Positions 8,163-20,754 are shown, numbered from the stretch's first letter. The stretch: DNA of 64,000 bases from Caulobacter sp. SLTY (GCF_009905535.1 NZ_JAAALA010000007.1:1-64000); one strand, 5' to 3'. Notes: generated by a model from the sequence alone, not told the origin. A program made the numbers and translations.

Positions 8163-9360
8163 GTACCTGGCCCTCGACCCCAAGGGCGCGCCCCGTAACG
8201 GCGTGATCACTGCCCCTGACGAGACGACCGCGCGCCAACTGCTGGAAAGGCGTCGCCTCGCCCCCGTCCGCCTGACCCCGGCCAATGACACCGGCCCGGG
8301 CCTGATGCCGAACCTCTTCAAGGACCGGCTGAAGGGCAAGGACCTCTCCCTGGTGACCCGCCAGCTCTCCACCCTGGTCTCGGTCACCCCGCTCGAAGAA
8401 GCCCTGCGCGCCATCGCCCAGAACAGCGACCAGCCCAAGGTCCGCGCCATCCTCGGCGAAGTCCATGCCGGCGTCCGCGAAGGCTATCGCCTTTCCGAAG
8501 CCATGGGCCGCGCCGCCACCAGCTTCCCGCCCCTCTACCGCGCCATGGTCGCCGCCGGCGAAGCCTCCGGCTCCCTGCCCGCCATCCTCGAACGCCTCGC
8601 CGACCTGCTGGAGCAGGAACAGGCGGTGAAGGCCAAGCTGGCCACCGCTCTGGTCTATCCGATCGCCCTGGCGATCACCGCCATCCTGGTGGTCATCGCC
8701 CTGCTGACCTTCGTCGTCCCAAAGGTCGTCGACCAGTTCGACAGCATGGGCCAGACCCTGCCCCTGCTGACCCGGATTATCATCGGCATCTCCCATGTGT
8801 TGGGAACCTACGGCTGGATCCTCGCCACCCTGCTGGTCATCGGCGCCCTGGCCTTTGCCCAAGGCCTGCGCAGCCCCGGTTTCCGCCTCGCCGTAGACGG
8901 AGGCCTCCTCCGGTTACCCGTCATCGGCCGCCTGCTGCGCGAAGCCAATGCCGCCCGCCTGGCCCGCACCCTCTCCACGATGCTGGCCAGCGGCCTTCCC
9001 GTCCTCGAAGGCCTGACCCTCACCGCCCGCACGGTCGAGAACCGGGTCCTGCGCCGCGCCACGGAGGAGATGGCCATCTCCATCCGCGAAGGCGGCGGCC
9101 TGTCAGCGGCCCTGCGCAAGGCAGCCGTCTTCCCACCAGTCCTGCTCTATATGGCAGCAAGTGGCGAGAGCAGCGGCCGTCTGGAGATGATGCTGTCGAA
9201 GGCCGCCGACTACCTCGAACGCGAGTTCAACACCTTCACCAGTGCCGCCCTCAGCCTGCTGGAGCCGGCGATCATCATCGTGATGGGCGCCGTGGTGGCG
9301 ACCATCGTCCTCTCCATCCTGCTGCCCATCCTACAGATCAACACCCTGGCCATTGGTTAG
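8149..9360 (+). CDS. gspF: Type II secretion inner-membrane protein GspF
   Basis: 403 residues from ATG 8149, where the conserved opening MAAFEYLALDPKG begins. It contains the two repeated GspF/PilC cytoplasmic helical domains (about 65-190 and 270-390) and three membrane helices: near 165-190 (YPIALAITAILVVIALLTFVV), near 215-240, and at the C-terminus (IIIVMGAVVATIVLSILLPI). It forms the platform contacting GspE and GspL. The family signature AASGESSGRLEMML is present. Confidence 0.95.
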   Translation: MAAFEYLALDPKGAPRNGVITAPDETTARQLLERRRLAPVRLTPANDTGPGLMPNLFKDRLKGKDLSLVTRQLSTLVSVTPLEEALRAIAQNSDQPKVRAILGEVHAGVREGYRLSEAMGRAATSFPPLYRAMVAAGEASGSLPAILERLADLLEQEQAVKAKLATALVYPIALAITAILVVIALLTFVVPKVVDQFDSMGQTLPLLTRIIIGISHVLGTYGWILATLLVIGALAFAQGLRSPGFRLAVDGGLLRLPVIGRLLREANAARLARTLSTMLASGLPVLEGLTLTARTVENRVLRRATEEMAISIREGGGLSAALRKAAVFPPVLLYMAASGESSGRLEMMLSKAADYLEREFNTFTSAALSLLEPAIIIVMGAVVATIVLSILLPILQINTLAIG

Positions 9361-9364
9361 CTTC

Positions 9365-9805
9365 ATGTCGCAAGAGCCTGAAAACAAACGTCCCCGCCGC
9401 GCCGGCTTCACCCTGGTGGAGATGATGGTGGTGGTGGTCATCCTCGGCCTGCTGGCCACCGTGGTGATCATCAACGTCCTGCCCGCCCAGGGCCGCGCCA
9501 TGAAGGAAAAGGCCCGCGCCGACATCGCCACCCTGGAACAGGCCGTCGAAAGCTACCGCCTCGACACCTTCGCCTTCCCCCGCGGCGACGCCGGCCTAGC
9601 CGCTCTGACCACCGCCCCCGCCGGCATCCCGGCCAGCCGCTACCGCGAAGGCGGCTACATCAAGCGGCTGCCGGATGACCCGTGGGGTAACCCCTATCAA
9701 TACCGCTACCCCGGCAAGAACGGGTCCTTCGACATCTACAGCTACGGCGCCGACGGCAAGGAGGGCGGCGAGGGCGATGACGCGGACATCGGCAATTGGA
9801 AATAG
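9365..9805 (+). CDS. gspG: Major pseudopilin GspG
   Basis: 146 residues. Short basic leader RPRRAG, with the prepilin peptidase site G/FTLVEMMVV at about residue 16 including the +5 Glu. The hydrophobic N-terminal helix follows. The C-terminal GspG signature is intact: LPDDPWGNPYQYRYPGKNG...IYSYGADGKEGGEGDDADIGNW, a calcium-binding loop. ATG 9365 is preferred over the upstream in-frame TTG because the latter lies inside gspF. The cognate peptidase (GspO) is not in the window. Confidence 0.96.
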   Translation: MSQEPENKRPRRAGFTLVEMMVVVVILGLLATVVIINVLPAQGRAMKEKARADIATLEQAVESYRLDTFAFPRGDAGLAALTTAPAGIPASRYREGGYIKRLPDDPWGNPYQYRYPGKNGSFDIYSYGADGKEGGEGDDADIGNWK

Positions 9806-10244
9806 CCAGGCGCGGCAAGGGTTTACCCTCGTCGAGTTGATGGTGGTTCTGGCCGTGCTGGGACTGATGGCGGCGGTCGTGGTGATCGCCATCCCCGACG
9901 GTCGGATGACCCTGGCCGCCGAGGGGGAACGTTTCGCCGCCCGCCTCAAGCGGGCGCAGGAGGAGGCCGTGCTGACCAATCGTCCCGTTGAAGCCGCCCT
10001 CACCCCCGCCGGCTACGCTTTCCGCGTCCGCCGGGCCGGGGGCTGGCAGGCGCTGGACGAGGGGCCGTTCCGCGAAGAGGCTTGGCTGGCCGGGACCGAG
10101 GTCTCCGCCGAGAAGGAGGCGACCCGCGTGGCTTTCGATCCCACGGGTTTGGCCACGCCCGCCCAGTTCACCCTACGCCGCCGGGGCCAGGTCGTTGAGG
10201 TGGCGGTCGACGCCGCCGGGAATGTGACCGTCGATGCCCACTGA
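9777..10244 (+). CDS. gspH: Minor pseudopilin GspH
   Basis: 155 residues with prepilin site QG/FTLVELMVVLAVLGLMAAVVV at about residue 15, then a GspH-type body (AEGERFAARLKRAQEEAVLTNRPVEAAL). It overlaps the end of gspG by 29 nt. ATG 9777 is the nearest upstream in-frame start giving a short leader; a downstream alternative would lose the cleavage site. It forms part of the pseudopilus tip. Confidence 0.88.
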   Translation: MTRTSAIGNSQARQGFTLVELMVVLAVLGLMAAVVVIAIPDGRMTLAAEGERFAARLKRAQEEAVLTNRPVEAALTPAGYAFRVRRAGGWQALDEGPFREEAWLAGTEVSAEKEATRVAFDPTGLATPAQFTLRRRGQVVEVAVDAAGNVTVDAH

Positions 10245-10602
10245 GCGCCGCGCCGGCTTCACCCTGATCGAGCTTCTGGTGGCGCTCACCGTCTTCAGCC
10301 TGGCGGCCATCGCCCTGCTAAACGTCTCGGGCGAGAACACCCGCGCCGCCGGCCGGATCGAGACCCGCGCCCTGGCCGCGGTGGTCGCCGAGAACCGGGC
10401 GGTCGAGGTCATGGCCGCCGCCCTGCCACCCCGCATCGGGGCCACCAATGGGGCCGAACAGGCCGGCGGCCGCACTTGGCGCTGGACCCGCAACGTGGTC
10501 GCCACTTCCGACCCGGACATCCTGCGCATCGACATCCTCGTGCTCGACCCCGTCAGCCCCCGCCCGGCCGGCGGTCTGACCGTGTTCCGGAGCCTCAAAT
10601 GA
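10234..10602 (+). CDS. gspI: Minor pseudopilin GspI
   Basis: 122 residues. Cleavage site G/FTLIELLVALTVFSLAAIALL at about residue 9, followed by a typical GspI segment (AVVAENRAVEVMAA, RTWRWTRNV). Tip complex component together with GspJ and GspK. It overlaps gspH by 11 nt and its stop overlaps the gspJ ATG. Confidence 0.9.
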   Translation: MPTERRAGFTLIELLVALTVFSLAAIALLNVSGENTRAAGRIETRALAAVVAENRAVEVMAAALPPRIGATNGAEQAGGRTWRWTRNVVATSDPDILRIDILVLDPVSPRPAGGLTVFRSLK

Positions 10603-11198
10603 GGCGCGACGGCTTCACCCTGGTCGAGATGCTGGTCGCCCTGCTGGTCTTCGGCCTGCTGGCCGCCGCCGGCGCCGCCGTCATGGGCTCGACGCTCACC
10701 AACCAGAGCGCGGTCAAGTCGCGGGTCGAGCGCTTCGCCGACTTCCAGCGCCTCCGCGCCGTCCTCCGCGCCGACCTCGCCCAGGCCGCCCCTCGCCGCA
10801 CCCGCGACACCTCCGGTCAGCCGGCCGGCGTCGCCTTCATCGGGGGCGACCCCTGGGGCGGCAACGCCGAGCGCCTGTTCGTGGTCGTGCGCAGAGGCTG
10901 GGAGAACCCCGACAGGGCCGCCCGCCCCTCCCTGCAGTACGTCGAATACCGCCTCAGTGAGGGCCGTATCGAACGCCGCGTCCGCGCCGCCCTCGACGGC
11001 ACGGCGCTCGGGCCGGCCCAGGTGTTGCTGGACGGCGTCGAAACCAGCCAGGTGGCCTTCCTCGGCAATACCGAATGGCTCGCCGCGTGGAAGGGCCAGG
11101 CCGGCGTCGAAATCCCCCGCGCCGTCCGCCTCGACCTCACCATCGAGGGCCTCGGCCCCGTCACCCAGCTGTTCCTGACCACGGGGGACGGCCGATGA
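10599..11198 (+). CDS. gspJ: Minor pseudopilin GspJ
   Basis: 199 residues beginning MRRDGFTLVEMLVALLVFG, with the prepilin peptidase site at residue 5. The body shows GspJ features (RLRAVLRADLAQAAPR, VVVRRGWENP, VEYRLSEGRIERRV). The ATG at 10599 overlaps the gspI TGA; an in-frame extension upstream lies inside gspI and lacks a sensible leader. Pseudopilus tip protein. Confidence 0.92.
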   Translation: MRRDGFTLVEMLVALLVFGLLAAAGAAVMGSTLTNQSAVKSRVERFADFQRLRAVLRADLAQAAPRRTRDTSGQPAGVAFIGGDPWGGNAERLFVVVRRGWENPDRAARPSLQYVEYRLSEGRIERRVRAALDGTALGPAQVLLDGVETSQVAFLGNTEWLAAWKGQAGVEIPRAVRLDLTIEGLGPVTQLFLTTGDGR

Positions 11199-12172
11199 AG
11201 GCGCCAGCCCACGAACGCGGCGTCGCCCTGCTGACCGTCCTGCTGCTGGTGGCGGTGATGTCGGCCATCGCGGTCGGCGTGCTCGACGACATCCGCTTCG
11301 GCATCCGCCGCACGCTCAACGCAGCAACCGGCACGCAGGGCCAGTACTTCGCGCTCGGGGCCGAGCAGCTGGCCCGCGCCCGCATCGGCCGGCTGCTGGA
11401 GCGCGACACGACCCGGACCTCGCTGGAAGGCGGCTGGAACGGCCAGCCCATCGTCTTCCCGATCGAGAACGGTGAGATCCGCGCCAAGGTCACCGACGCC
11501 ACCGGCTGCTTCAACCTCAACAGCCTGGTCACCGTCGGAGGCGGCGAGCCCTTCGTGCGGCGCGAGGCTGGCGTGCGCCAGTTCACCGCCCTGCTCACTG
11601 CCCTCAACATCGCCGGCGCCCCGGCCTTGGCCGACGCCCTGGCCGAATGGATGGACAGCAACAACGTCGGCGCGCCGGGAACCGAGGACGACGGCTATCT
11701 GAAGGGCGAGGCGCCCTATCGCACCGCCTCGGTCCCCCTGGCGGAGGTCAGTGAACTGCGCGCCGTCCGTGGGTTCTCCGCCGGCGTCTATGCGACCCTG
11801 CGGCCTTACGTCTGCGCCCTGCCGACCACCGACCTGTCGCCGGTCAACATCAACACCCTGCCGCCCGAGCGCGCGGTGGTCCTGACCGCCCTCACCGAAG
11901 GCGGCATCGGCGTCAATTCGGCGCGCGGCATCCTCGCCAGCCGCCCGGCCGCCGGCTGGCGAGACCTCGCCGCCTTCTGGAGCCAGCCCGCCTTCGCCCA
12001 GACCCCGGCCGACGCGGCCGTGCGCAGTCAGGTCGATGTGCGCAGTCGCTACTTCGCCCTCGACGCCGAGGTCAGCTTCGCCGGCGGCGAGACCGTGATG
12101 AGCTCCCTGTTCGAAACCCCCTCGCCGGGCGGCGTCCGCCTGGTCGCCCGCCGCTGGACCCGCGACGAATGA
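11195..12172 (+). CDS. gspK: Minor pseudopilin GspK
   Basis: 325 residues from ATG 11195, overlapping the gspJ stop. The N-terminus HERGVALLTVLLLVAVMSAIAV is the GspK version of the type III signal helix, with G/V at the cleavage site. The large helical domain contains GCFNLNSLV, LAEWMDSNN and NINTLPPERAVVLTAL, the last being a helix-hairpin-helix-like stretch typical of GspK. It caps the pseudopilus and limits its length in characterised systems. Confidence 0.94.
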   Translation: MKAPAHERGVALLTVLLLVAVMSAIAVGVLDDIRFGIRRTLNAATGTQGQYFALGAEQLARARIGRLLERDTTRTSLEGGWNGQPIVFPIENGEIRAKVTDATGCFNLNSLVTVGGGEPFVRREAGVRQFTALLTALNIAGAPALADALAEWMDSNNVGAPGTEDDGYLKGEAPYRTASVPLAEVSELRAVRGFSAGVYATLRPYVCALPTTDLSPVNINTLPPERAVVLTALTEGGIGVNSARGILASRPAAGWRDLAAFWSQPAFAQTPADAAVRSQVDVRSRYFALDAEVSFAGGETVMSSLFETPSPGGVRLVARRWTRDE

Positions 12173-13266
12173 CCCTATCACGCCTCGTCATCCTGTTCGC
12201 CGACCCAGAGCGACCGCCGGAGGTCCTGGAATCCTCCCAGGGCGAAATTATGCGCTACGACGTCTTCGTAGAGGGCGAGCCGGCCGGCTGGGCTCCGGCC
12301 CGCACGACGCTGGTCGTTCCGGGCGCCGAGGTGCTGGCCCGCTGGCTGACCCTGCCCACCGGCAGCGATACCCAAGCCCGGTCTGCGGCCGGGTTCATGC
12401 TAGAGGAAGCCCTCGCCGGACAGGGCGCTCGCCAACATATCGCGGTCGGCCCCCGCGAGGATGGCGAGCGCCTTGTGGCCGTGGTCGATGAGGCCCGGCT
12501 GCACGGCTGGCTGGACCGCGCCCGCGTCCTCGGCTTCAAGCCTGACGGGGTGACCCCCGACCACCTGATCCTGCCGGCGCCGGAGGATGACAGCCTGATC
12601 GGCGTCCGCTTTGGCCAGCTCCTCGCGGTGCGAGGCCGGGACATCGCCGCCTCGGTCGAACCCGATCTGCTGAGCGCGGTGCTGGGCGATCGCGCGCCGC
12701 CTCCGGCCAATCCGCTCGATGCCGCCGCCCTGTTGGCGCGGGGTGCCGAGGATCCGGCGATCAACCTGTTGCAGGGTCAGTTCGGCGAGGGCCGCGATCG
12801 TGGGACCGAGGGCGGTTGGCGTCGTGCCGCCATCCTCGCCGGCGTGCTGATCCTCTCGCCGCTGGTGATCGCCCTGGCCGGCATCGCCCGCAACACCGGC
12901 GCGACCCTGTCGCTGGAGGACAAGGCCGACCGCCGCGCCGTCGCCCTGGCCCCCGCCCTGCGTGGCCAAGCGGACCCAGCCGACAAGCTGCTGGCCCAGA
13001 TCGAGGCCCGCCGCTCGGCCGACCAGTTCCTCGACGTCTCCGCCCGCACCTTCCGCCTGATCCAGGCCTCCGGCGCGGTTCGGATGGAGACCCTGGTCTA
13101 CAGCGCCGACGGTTCCTTACGCACCAGCATCGCCTACGCCAACTATTCCGACCTCGACAGCCTTAAGGCCGCCGCCAAGGGCGCCGGACTGGAGGTCGCC
13201 GAGGACTCCACCGTCACCGAAGGCGGCCGGATCACCAGCGACCTGATCATCCGGAGCGCCCGATGA
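12169..13266 (+). CDS. gspL: Type II secretion protein GspL
   Basis: 365 residues. An actin-like cytoplasmic domain fills about residues 1-215 (LVVPGAEVLARWLTLPTG, GVTPDHLILP, NLLQGQF). One membrane helix lies at about 223-243 (AAILAGVLILSPLVIALAGI), and a ferredoxin-like periplasmic domain follows to the end. It binds GspE on the cytoplasmic face and GspM in the membrane. The start overlaps the gspK stop by ATGA, and its end overlaps gspM the same way. Confidence 0.92.
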   Translation: MTLSRLVILFADPERPPEVLESSQGEIMRYDVFVEGEPAGWAPARTTLVVPGAEVLARWLTLPTGSDTQARSAAGFMLEEALAGQGARQHIAVGPREDGERLVAVVDEARLHGWLDRARVLGFKPDGVTPDHLILPAPEDDSLIGVRFGQLLAVRGRDIAASVEPDLLSAVLGDRAPPPANPLDAAALLARGAEDPAINLLQGQFGEGRDRGTEGGWRRAAILAGVLILSPLVIALAGIARNTGATLSLEDKADRRAVALAPALRGQADPADKLLAQIEARRSADQFLDVSARTFRLIQASGAVRMETLVYSADGSLRTSIAYANYSDLDSLKAAAKGAGLEVAEDSTVTEGGRITSDLIIRSAR

Positions 13267-13754
13267 ACGCCGTCCTCGCCCGCCTCCGCGGCCAGTGGGC
13301 CGCCCGGTCCCAGCGTGAGCAGCTCATGCTGGCGGTGATGGCCGCCGTCCTGTTGCTGGTCGGCGGCTGGTACGGGTTGGTCGTCCCGCTCGGCAAGGCC
13401 GCCGAAGCCTCGGAAAACAGCGCCCGCATCGCCGCCGGCCGCCTGGCCCAGCTCGAGACCGCCGCCCGCTCCGGCACGGTCAGCCCCGGCGCCCTGGCCG
13501 CAGAGGCTCGCCAGCCGCTGCAGGGCGTGGTCGATGCCGCCGCCCAGGCCTCCGGCGTGACCATCAACCGCCGCCGGGAGGAGGAGGATGGCCGCCTGAC
13601 CGTCTGGGTCGCCGCTCTCGATCCCGCCACCCTGATGACCTGGCTGACCACTCTTGCCCGCGCCCATGGCGTGGCCGTCACCGAGGTCACCGCCAGCCGC
13701 ATCGAGGGCGGCTTGCTGGAAGCCCAGATCACCCTGGCGAGGCCCGCCGCATGA
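13263..13754 (+). CDS. gspM: Type II secretion protein GspM
   Basis: 163 residues. One N-terminal membrane helix (about 22-42, LMLAVMAAVLLLVGGWYGLVV), a coiled region rich in Ala/Glu, and a small periplasmic alpha-beta domain (ASGVTINRRREEEDGRLTVWVAALDPATLMTWLTTLA). It partners GspL in the inner-membrane platform. Both ends overlap neighbours by 4 nt. Confidence 0.9.
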   Translation: MNAVLARLRGQWAARSQREQLMLAVMAAVLLLVGGWYGLVVPLGKAAEASENSARIAAGRLAQLETAARSGTVSPGALAAEARQPLQGVVDAAAQASGVTINRRREEEDGRLTVWVAALDPATLMTWLTTLARAHGVAVTEVTASRIEGGLLEAQITLARPAA

Positions 13755-14443
13755 CCACCCCCCGCCTCCTGATCGTCTTCGTCGCGGCCTTCATCGCCAT
13801 GCTGATCGCCTTGATCCCACTCAGCGCCGTGCTGGGCTGGTCCAGCCTGCCGTTGGCGGCCGAGCGAGTCGAGGGCACGCTCTGGGGCGGCAGGCTGACC
13901 GGCGCCGCCGTCGCCGGCCAGCCTGTCGGCACGGTCAGGACCCGGCTGGAGATCCTGCCCCTGTTCGGTGGGGTGGTTCGGCTGCGCACCGAGACCAAGG
14001 GTCCGTTTACCGGCAAGGCCCGACTGATCTCCGCCAAGACCCGCATGGGCGCCGACCTAGTCACCGGGGTGGTCGCCGTGGAGGGCCTGGGCCTGCCCGA
14101 CGCCACCGTGCGGCTCGACAACGTCACCGCAGCCTTCGACCGCGGCCGCTGCATCCGCGCCGCCGGCAAGGCCCGCGCCCAGGTCGGCGGCGGCGGCGTG
14201 CTACCCCAGCCCGTCGAGCTCACCGGCGCTCCCGCCTGTATCGATGGTCGGTGGACCCTGCCTCTGTCGGGCGAGACGGGCGGGACCCGCGTCGAGGTCC
14301 AGCTCGGCTTCTCGCCCGACGGCGCCTGGCGCAACGAGCTGATCCTCATTCCCACAGATCCGGCTTTAGGGCAGGCTCTGTCGGCTTCCGGCTTTACTCA
14401 GGACGGCGATCGCTGGCGCCGCGTCACCGAGGGACGTCCATGA
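13751..14443 (+). CDS. gspN: Type II secretion protein GspN
   Basis: 230 residues. N-terminal membrane anchor (LLIVFVAAFIAMLIALIPLSAVLG) followed by a beta-rich periplasmic domain (VEGTLWGGRLTGAAVAGQPVG) characteristic of GspN. This is an accessory subunit found in only some type II systems. It is in the expected position after gspM, with a 4-nt overlap on both sides. Confidence 0.86.
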   Translation: MTTPRLLIVFVAAFIAMLIALIPLSAVLGWSSLPLAAERVEGTLWGGRLTGAAVAGQPVGTVRTRLEILPLFGGVVRLRTETKGPFTGKARLISAKTRMGADLVTGVVAVEGLGLPDATVRLDNVTAAFDRGRCIRAAGKARAQVGGGGVLPQPVELTGAPACIDGRWTLPLSGETGGTRVEVQLGFSPDGAWRNELILIPTDPALGQALSASGFTQDGDRWRRVTEGRP

Positions 14444-14898
14444 TCGGCCAAGCCGTTTTGATCGCCCTGGCCTTGCTGGCCGCACCCAAAACTCAGAAGG
14501 CGCCCGCCCCCAACGACGGCGGCGTCCCCTTCCAGGAAATCGCCCAGCAGCAACTGGCGCCCGGCCAATGCGCCCTGTTCCTCTGGGCCCGCACCAGCCC
14601 TGCTCGCCGCATCCTGATGGCCACGCAGAACCCGGCCTCCGCCCGTATCGCCCTGAAGGGCAGGACCCTCGACCTGCCCCTGACCGCCTGGGACGGCGAG
14701 GCCCACATGGGCATCCACGAGGTCCAGACCTTCTCGGCCAACGGCGTGACAATCACCGTCCGCTTCGACGGGAAGGCGCGCGAGGGCCTGGTCGGCGGGC
14801 TGGTCGCCGAGAACGGCTCGGTCGAGATACGGGACGCTGAAGGTTGGGAAACCGTGGTCCCAGCCGCCGGCATGTTGGCCTGCCAGCCGGCCGGCTGA
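14440..14898 (+). CDS. Hypothetical protein, last gene of the gsp operon
   Basis: 152 residues beginning MIGQAVLIALALLAAPKTQ, a short hydrophobic segment that could be a signal peptide or anchor. The rest is a small beta-rich domain with two cysteines (GQCALFLWARTS; MLACQPAG). I do not recognise a characterised family. The 4-nt overlap with gspN and the tight spacing argue that it belongs functionally to the secretion operon. It is convergent with the next gene, with only 2 bp between stop codons. Confidence 0.75.
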   Translation: MIGQAVLIALALLAAPKTQKAPAPNDGGVPFQEIAQQQLAPGQCALFLWARTSPARRILMATQNPASARIALKGRTLDLPLTAWDGEAHMGIHEVQTFSANGVTITVRFDGKAREGLVGGLVAENGSVEIRDAEGWETVVPAAGMLACQPAG

Positions 14899-14900
14899 GC

Positions 14901-16046
14901 CTATTCCTCTTCACCCACACCGAGTTCCATTTTGATCGACGCCACCAGGGGGCAGACGTCGTCTGCGCAGTTGGCCGAACCCGACTGTATGTTTGGCGTC
15001 GGGTAGGTCATTGGGCTCGCCCCCCAGTTGCCCGAGAATGCCAGGATCTCGACCGTAGCATCGCGCTTGACCAGCAAGCAGACGAGGCCAGCGGCATTGG
15101 TGAAGCCTATGCTGGTTCCGGCATAGTCCATGCCGATTGCCCGGACTTCGGCGTTGGGGAAGGGTATCTGAGCCTGGGTGATGTCATCGACCGAGTAGAC
15201 CTGAACCTTGATGCAGGTGGTCTCGTACGGATCGTCACCGTTCCACTGGCCAGTCCCAGTGATGACGCCGCTATAGACCAGCGGCTCGATTTGACGCAGA
15301 GCGCCCGTCCGCGCCCAGTAGCCCGACGTCTGGTCGAACAGGTAGAGTCCCACGGATGGGCCGGGCCGAAGACGCTCGGGGACGCGCAGGGTGAAGGGCA
15401 GCTCGACACCCTTGGCAACCGACAAGGGTTTCCCCTCCGCGTCTGTGACCGCTAGATCGAACATTCCGAATGATTGCAGCTTGGCCGTTACGCCGGCGGT
15501 GTCCCGAGCCGTGAAGTCCCCTGGCGCAGCTGCCAGCGACCGGGAATCGAGAATGCCTATCGGCGTTACGCTGATGTTGATCCGGCCGCGCGCTGGCTGA
15601 CCGTCAGCGGTGACGAAGGCGTTCGGCGGAATGGTGAGACTGCCGTCCGAACCGATCGCGGCCTGTCCACCGCGATCGGCCGACAGAACGGTCGGTGCGG
15701 CCCTGGACCGAAGGACCAGCGGGGAGAGGTGGACCTCACCGGCCATCGAAATCGTCATGGGCCGGGCGGTCGAAACCCGCCCTGGAGCCGTTACGCCCAG
15801 GGCCAGCCGACCCGGATCCAGCGTGCGGCGAATCCCGAAAAGCCCCGCGGCGTTCGACTTGGCCACGGCCTTTCCATCGATCGACACCAGCGCATCGGCG
15901 ACAGGCCGGCCGTTCTCATCAACCACCTTCCCGCCGATGGACACGTAGGCGGTGGGGGGCGCCGGCTTCGCCGGTGGAGGCGGCGTGCAGCCCAGAACCA
16001 TGGCGGCTACAAAAAGAGAAAGGAGTCGGGGGAAGGCCCTGGGCAT
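14901..16046 (-). CDS. Predicted lipoprotein with carboxypeptidase-regulatory-like repeat
   Basis: 381 residues from ATG 16046. A type II signal peptide ends at LFVAAMVLGC with the lipid-attachment Cys at residue 20, then a PPPPAKPAPP linker. A carboxypeptidase-regulatory-like (transthyretin-fold) module follows: ISIGGKVVDENGRPVADALVSIDGK...GLFGIR, about residues 30-110. The remaining beta-rich domain includes SDGSLTIPPNAF and a long stretch about vertebrate-ZU5-like strands (LRPGPSVGLYLFDQTSGYWARTG). The C-terminal part has paired Cys residues (SANCADDVC). The frame stays open 5' of this start, but that region is gene-free and the lipobox fixes the start. Probably in the outer membrane; function unknown. 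Confidence 0.82.
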   Translation of the reverse strand: MPRAFPRLLSLFVAAMVLGCTPPPPAKPAPPTAYVSIGGKVVDENGRPVADALVSIDGKAVAKSNAAGLFGIRRTLDPGRLALGVTAPGRVSTARPMTISMAGEVHLSPLVLRSRAAPTVLSADRGGQAAIGSDGSLTIPPNAFVTADGQPARGRINISVTPIGILDSRSLAAAPGDFTARDTAGVTAKLQSFGMFDLAVTDAEGKPLSVAKGVELPFTLRVPERLRPGPSVGLYLFDQTSGYWARTGALRQIEPLVYSGVITGTGQWNGDDPYETTCIKVQVYSVDDITQAQIPFPNAEVRAIGMDYAGTSIGFTNAAGLVCLLVKRDATVEILAFSGNWGASPMTYPTPNIQSGSANCADDVCPLVASIKMELGVGEEE

Positions 16047-16126
16047 TCTAGCGGTCCTTGATCGCTGACGGACGGGAACGCGCACAACCGAAAGCCGATT
16101 GTGACACGTCCTCGCCCGAGAGTCGA

Positions 16127-17104
16127 TCAGGCCGCCGCGAACCGCTGCAGCCGCTGGCGGATGATCTCGTCCGCCTCGCTCATGATCCGGTCGATCAGTT
16201 CCTTCACGGTCGGAATGTCGTGGATCAGGCCGGCGACCATGCCGCAGGACCATGCGCCGGCTTCCATTTCACCGTCCCGCATGATCCGGGGATAAACCCC
16301 GGCCACTTCTTCGATAATGTCCTCGAACTTGATGTTCGAGCCCAGTTCCTTTTCCTTCACCAGCAGGCGCTCGACCGCGGCGTTGGTCAGCACCCGTTCG
16401 GTATTGCGCAGCGGACGCATCACCAGCCGGGTGTCCAGTTCACTTGCCGCGACCAGCGCCTGTTTCACATTCTCATGCACCGGCGCTTCCTTGGTGGCGA
16501 TGAAGCGGGTGCCCATGTTCATGCCTTCGGCCCCCAGAGCCATGGCGGCGACCAGCGAGCGCCCGTCGGCCATGCCGCCGCTGGCCACGAAGGGAATCTT
16601 CAGTTCCTCGGCCGCGCGGGGCAGCAGGATGAAGTTGGGGACATCGTCCTCGCCGGGGTGACCGCCGCACTCGAAGCCATCGACGCTGACCGCGTCGCAG
16701 CCGATCGCCTCGGCCTTGAGGCTGTGGCGGACGGAGGTGCACTTGTGGATCACCTTGATCCCCGCATCCTGCAGCGGCGGCAGCCACTTGGCCGGGTTGT
16801 TGCCGGCGGTCTCGACGGCCTTCACGCCGCTGTCGATGATCGCCTTCACGAAGCCCGGATAGTCCGGCGGGGTCACGCTGGGCAGGAAGGTCAGGTTCAC
16901 GCCGAACGGCTTGTCGGTCATCTCCCGGCAGCGGGCGATCTCCTTGGCGAGGTTCTCCGGGTTGCCCTGCGTCAGGCCGGTGATGATCCCCAGGCCCCCG
17001 GCGTTGGAGACCGCGGCGGCCATCTCGGCGAAGCCGACGAAATGCATGCCGCCTTGGATGATCGGATGCTCGATGCCGAAGAGTTCGGTGATGCGGGTCT
17101 TCAT
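16127..17104 (-). CDS. Nitronate monooxygenase (2-nitropropane dioxygenase family)
   Basis: 325-residue FMN-dependent TIM-barrel enzyme that oxidises alkyl nitronates (for example propionate-3-nitronate) to aldehydes or semialdehydes plus nitrite. The opening IQGGMHFVGFAEMAAAVSNAGGLGIITG and the motif GFECGGHPGE, with the family His, are both present, as are phosphate-binding loops (FVASGGMADGRSL). The start is ATG 17104, beginning MKTRITELFGIEHPI. It is 10 bp downstream of a GNAT gene on the same strand and probably co-transcribed. Some members act on enoyl substrates, so the exact substrate is uncertain. Confidence 0.88.
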   Translation of the reverse strand: MKTRITELFGIEHPIIQGGMHFVGFAEMAAAVSNAGGLGIITGLTQGNPENLAKEIARCREMTDKPFGVNLTFLPSVTPPDYPGFVKAIIDSGVKAVETAGNNPAKWLPPLQDAGIKVIHKCTSVRHSLKAEAIGCDAVSVDGFECGGHPGEDDVPNFILLPRAAEELKIPFVASGGMADGRSLVAAMALGAEGMNMGTRFIATKEAPVHENVKQALVAASELDTRLVMRPLRNTERVLTNAAVERLLVKEKELGSNIKFEDIIEEVAGVYPRIMRDGEMEAGAWSCGMVAGLIHDIPTVKELIDRIMSEADEIIRQRLQRFAAA

Positions 17105-17114
17105 GGCGTTTCCT

Positions 17115-17424
17115 TTAGATGCCCAGGGCTTTTCTGTAGTCCGGGTGGACCAGGTCATGGAATTCAGGATGCTTGGCGATGTAGCTGGCGAAGAAGGTGC
17201 AGACCGGGATGACCTTCATCCCCTTCTCCCGCGCCACGCCCAGCGCATGCCGCACCAGGGCCGAGCCGACGCCCTTCCCCTCGAAGGCGGGCGGCACCAC
17301 GGTGTGCGGGAACAGGATGCCGCTCTCCAGCAGCCGGTACTCGGCGAAGGCTGTCTGACCGTCGAGATGGATTTCGAACCGGCCTTCCTTGGCGTCTTCC
17401 GGGCGGTTGTCGATGACGCTGAAC

Positions 17425-17432
<8 letters not shown>
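17115..17432 (-). CDS. Small GNAT-family N-acetyltransferase (YidJ/Gtn10-like)
   Basis: 105 residues. Compact GNAT fold with the acetyl-CoA loop ending VPPAFEGKGVGSALVRHAL and the family-specific C-terminal segment MKVIPVCTFFASYIAKHPEFHDLV, as in the COG2388 group. ATG 17432 overlaps the end of the upstream amidohydrolase by 8 bp; an ATG 12 nt further upstream is possible. Substrate unknown. Confidence 0.86.
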
Positions 17433-20685
<3,253 letters not shown>

Positions 20686-20754
20686 GCAGCACCCCTCAAC
20701 GACTGGACGGCGGACCCTAGCGATAGATTCCCGGCCGCGCTATCGGCTGTGTCG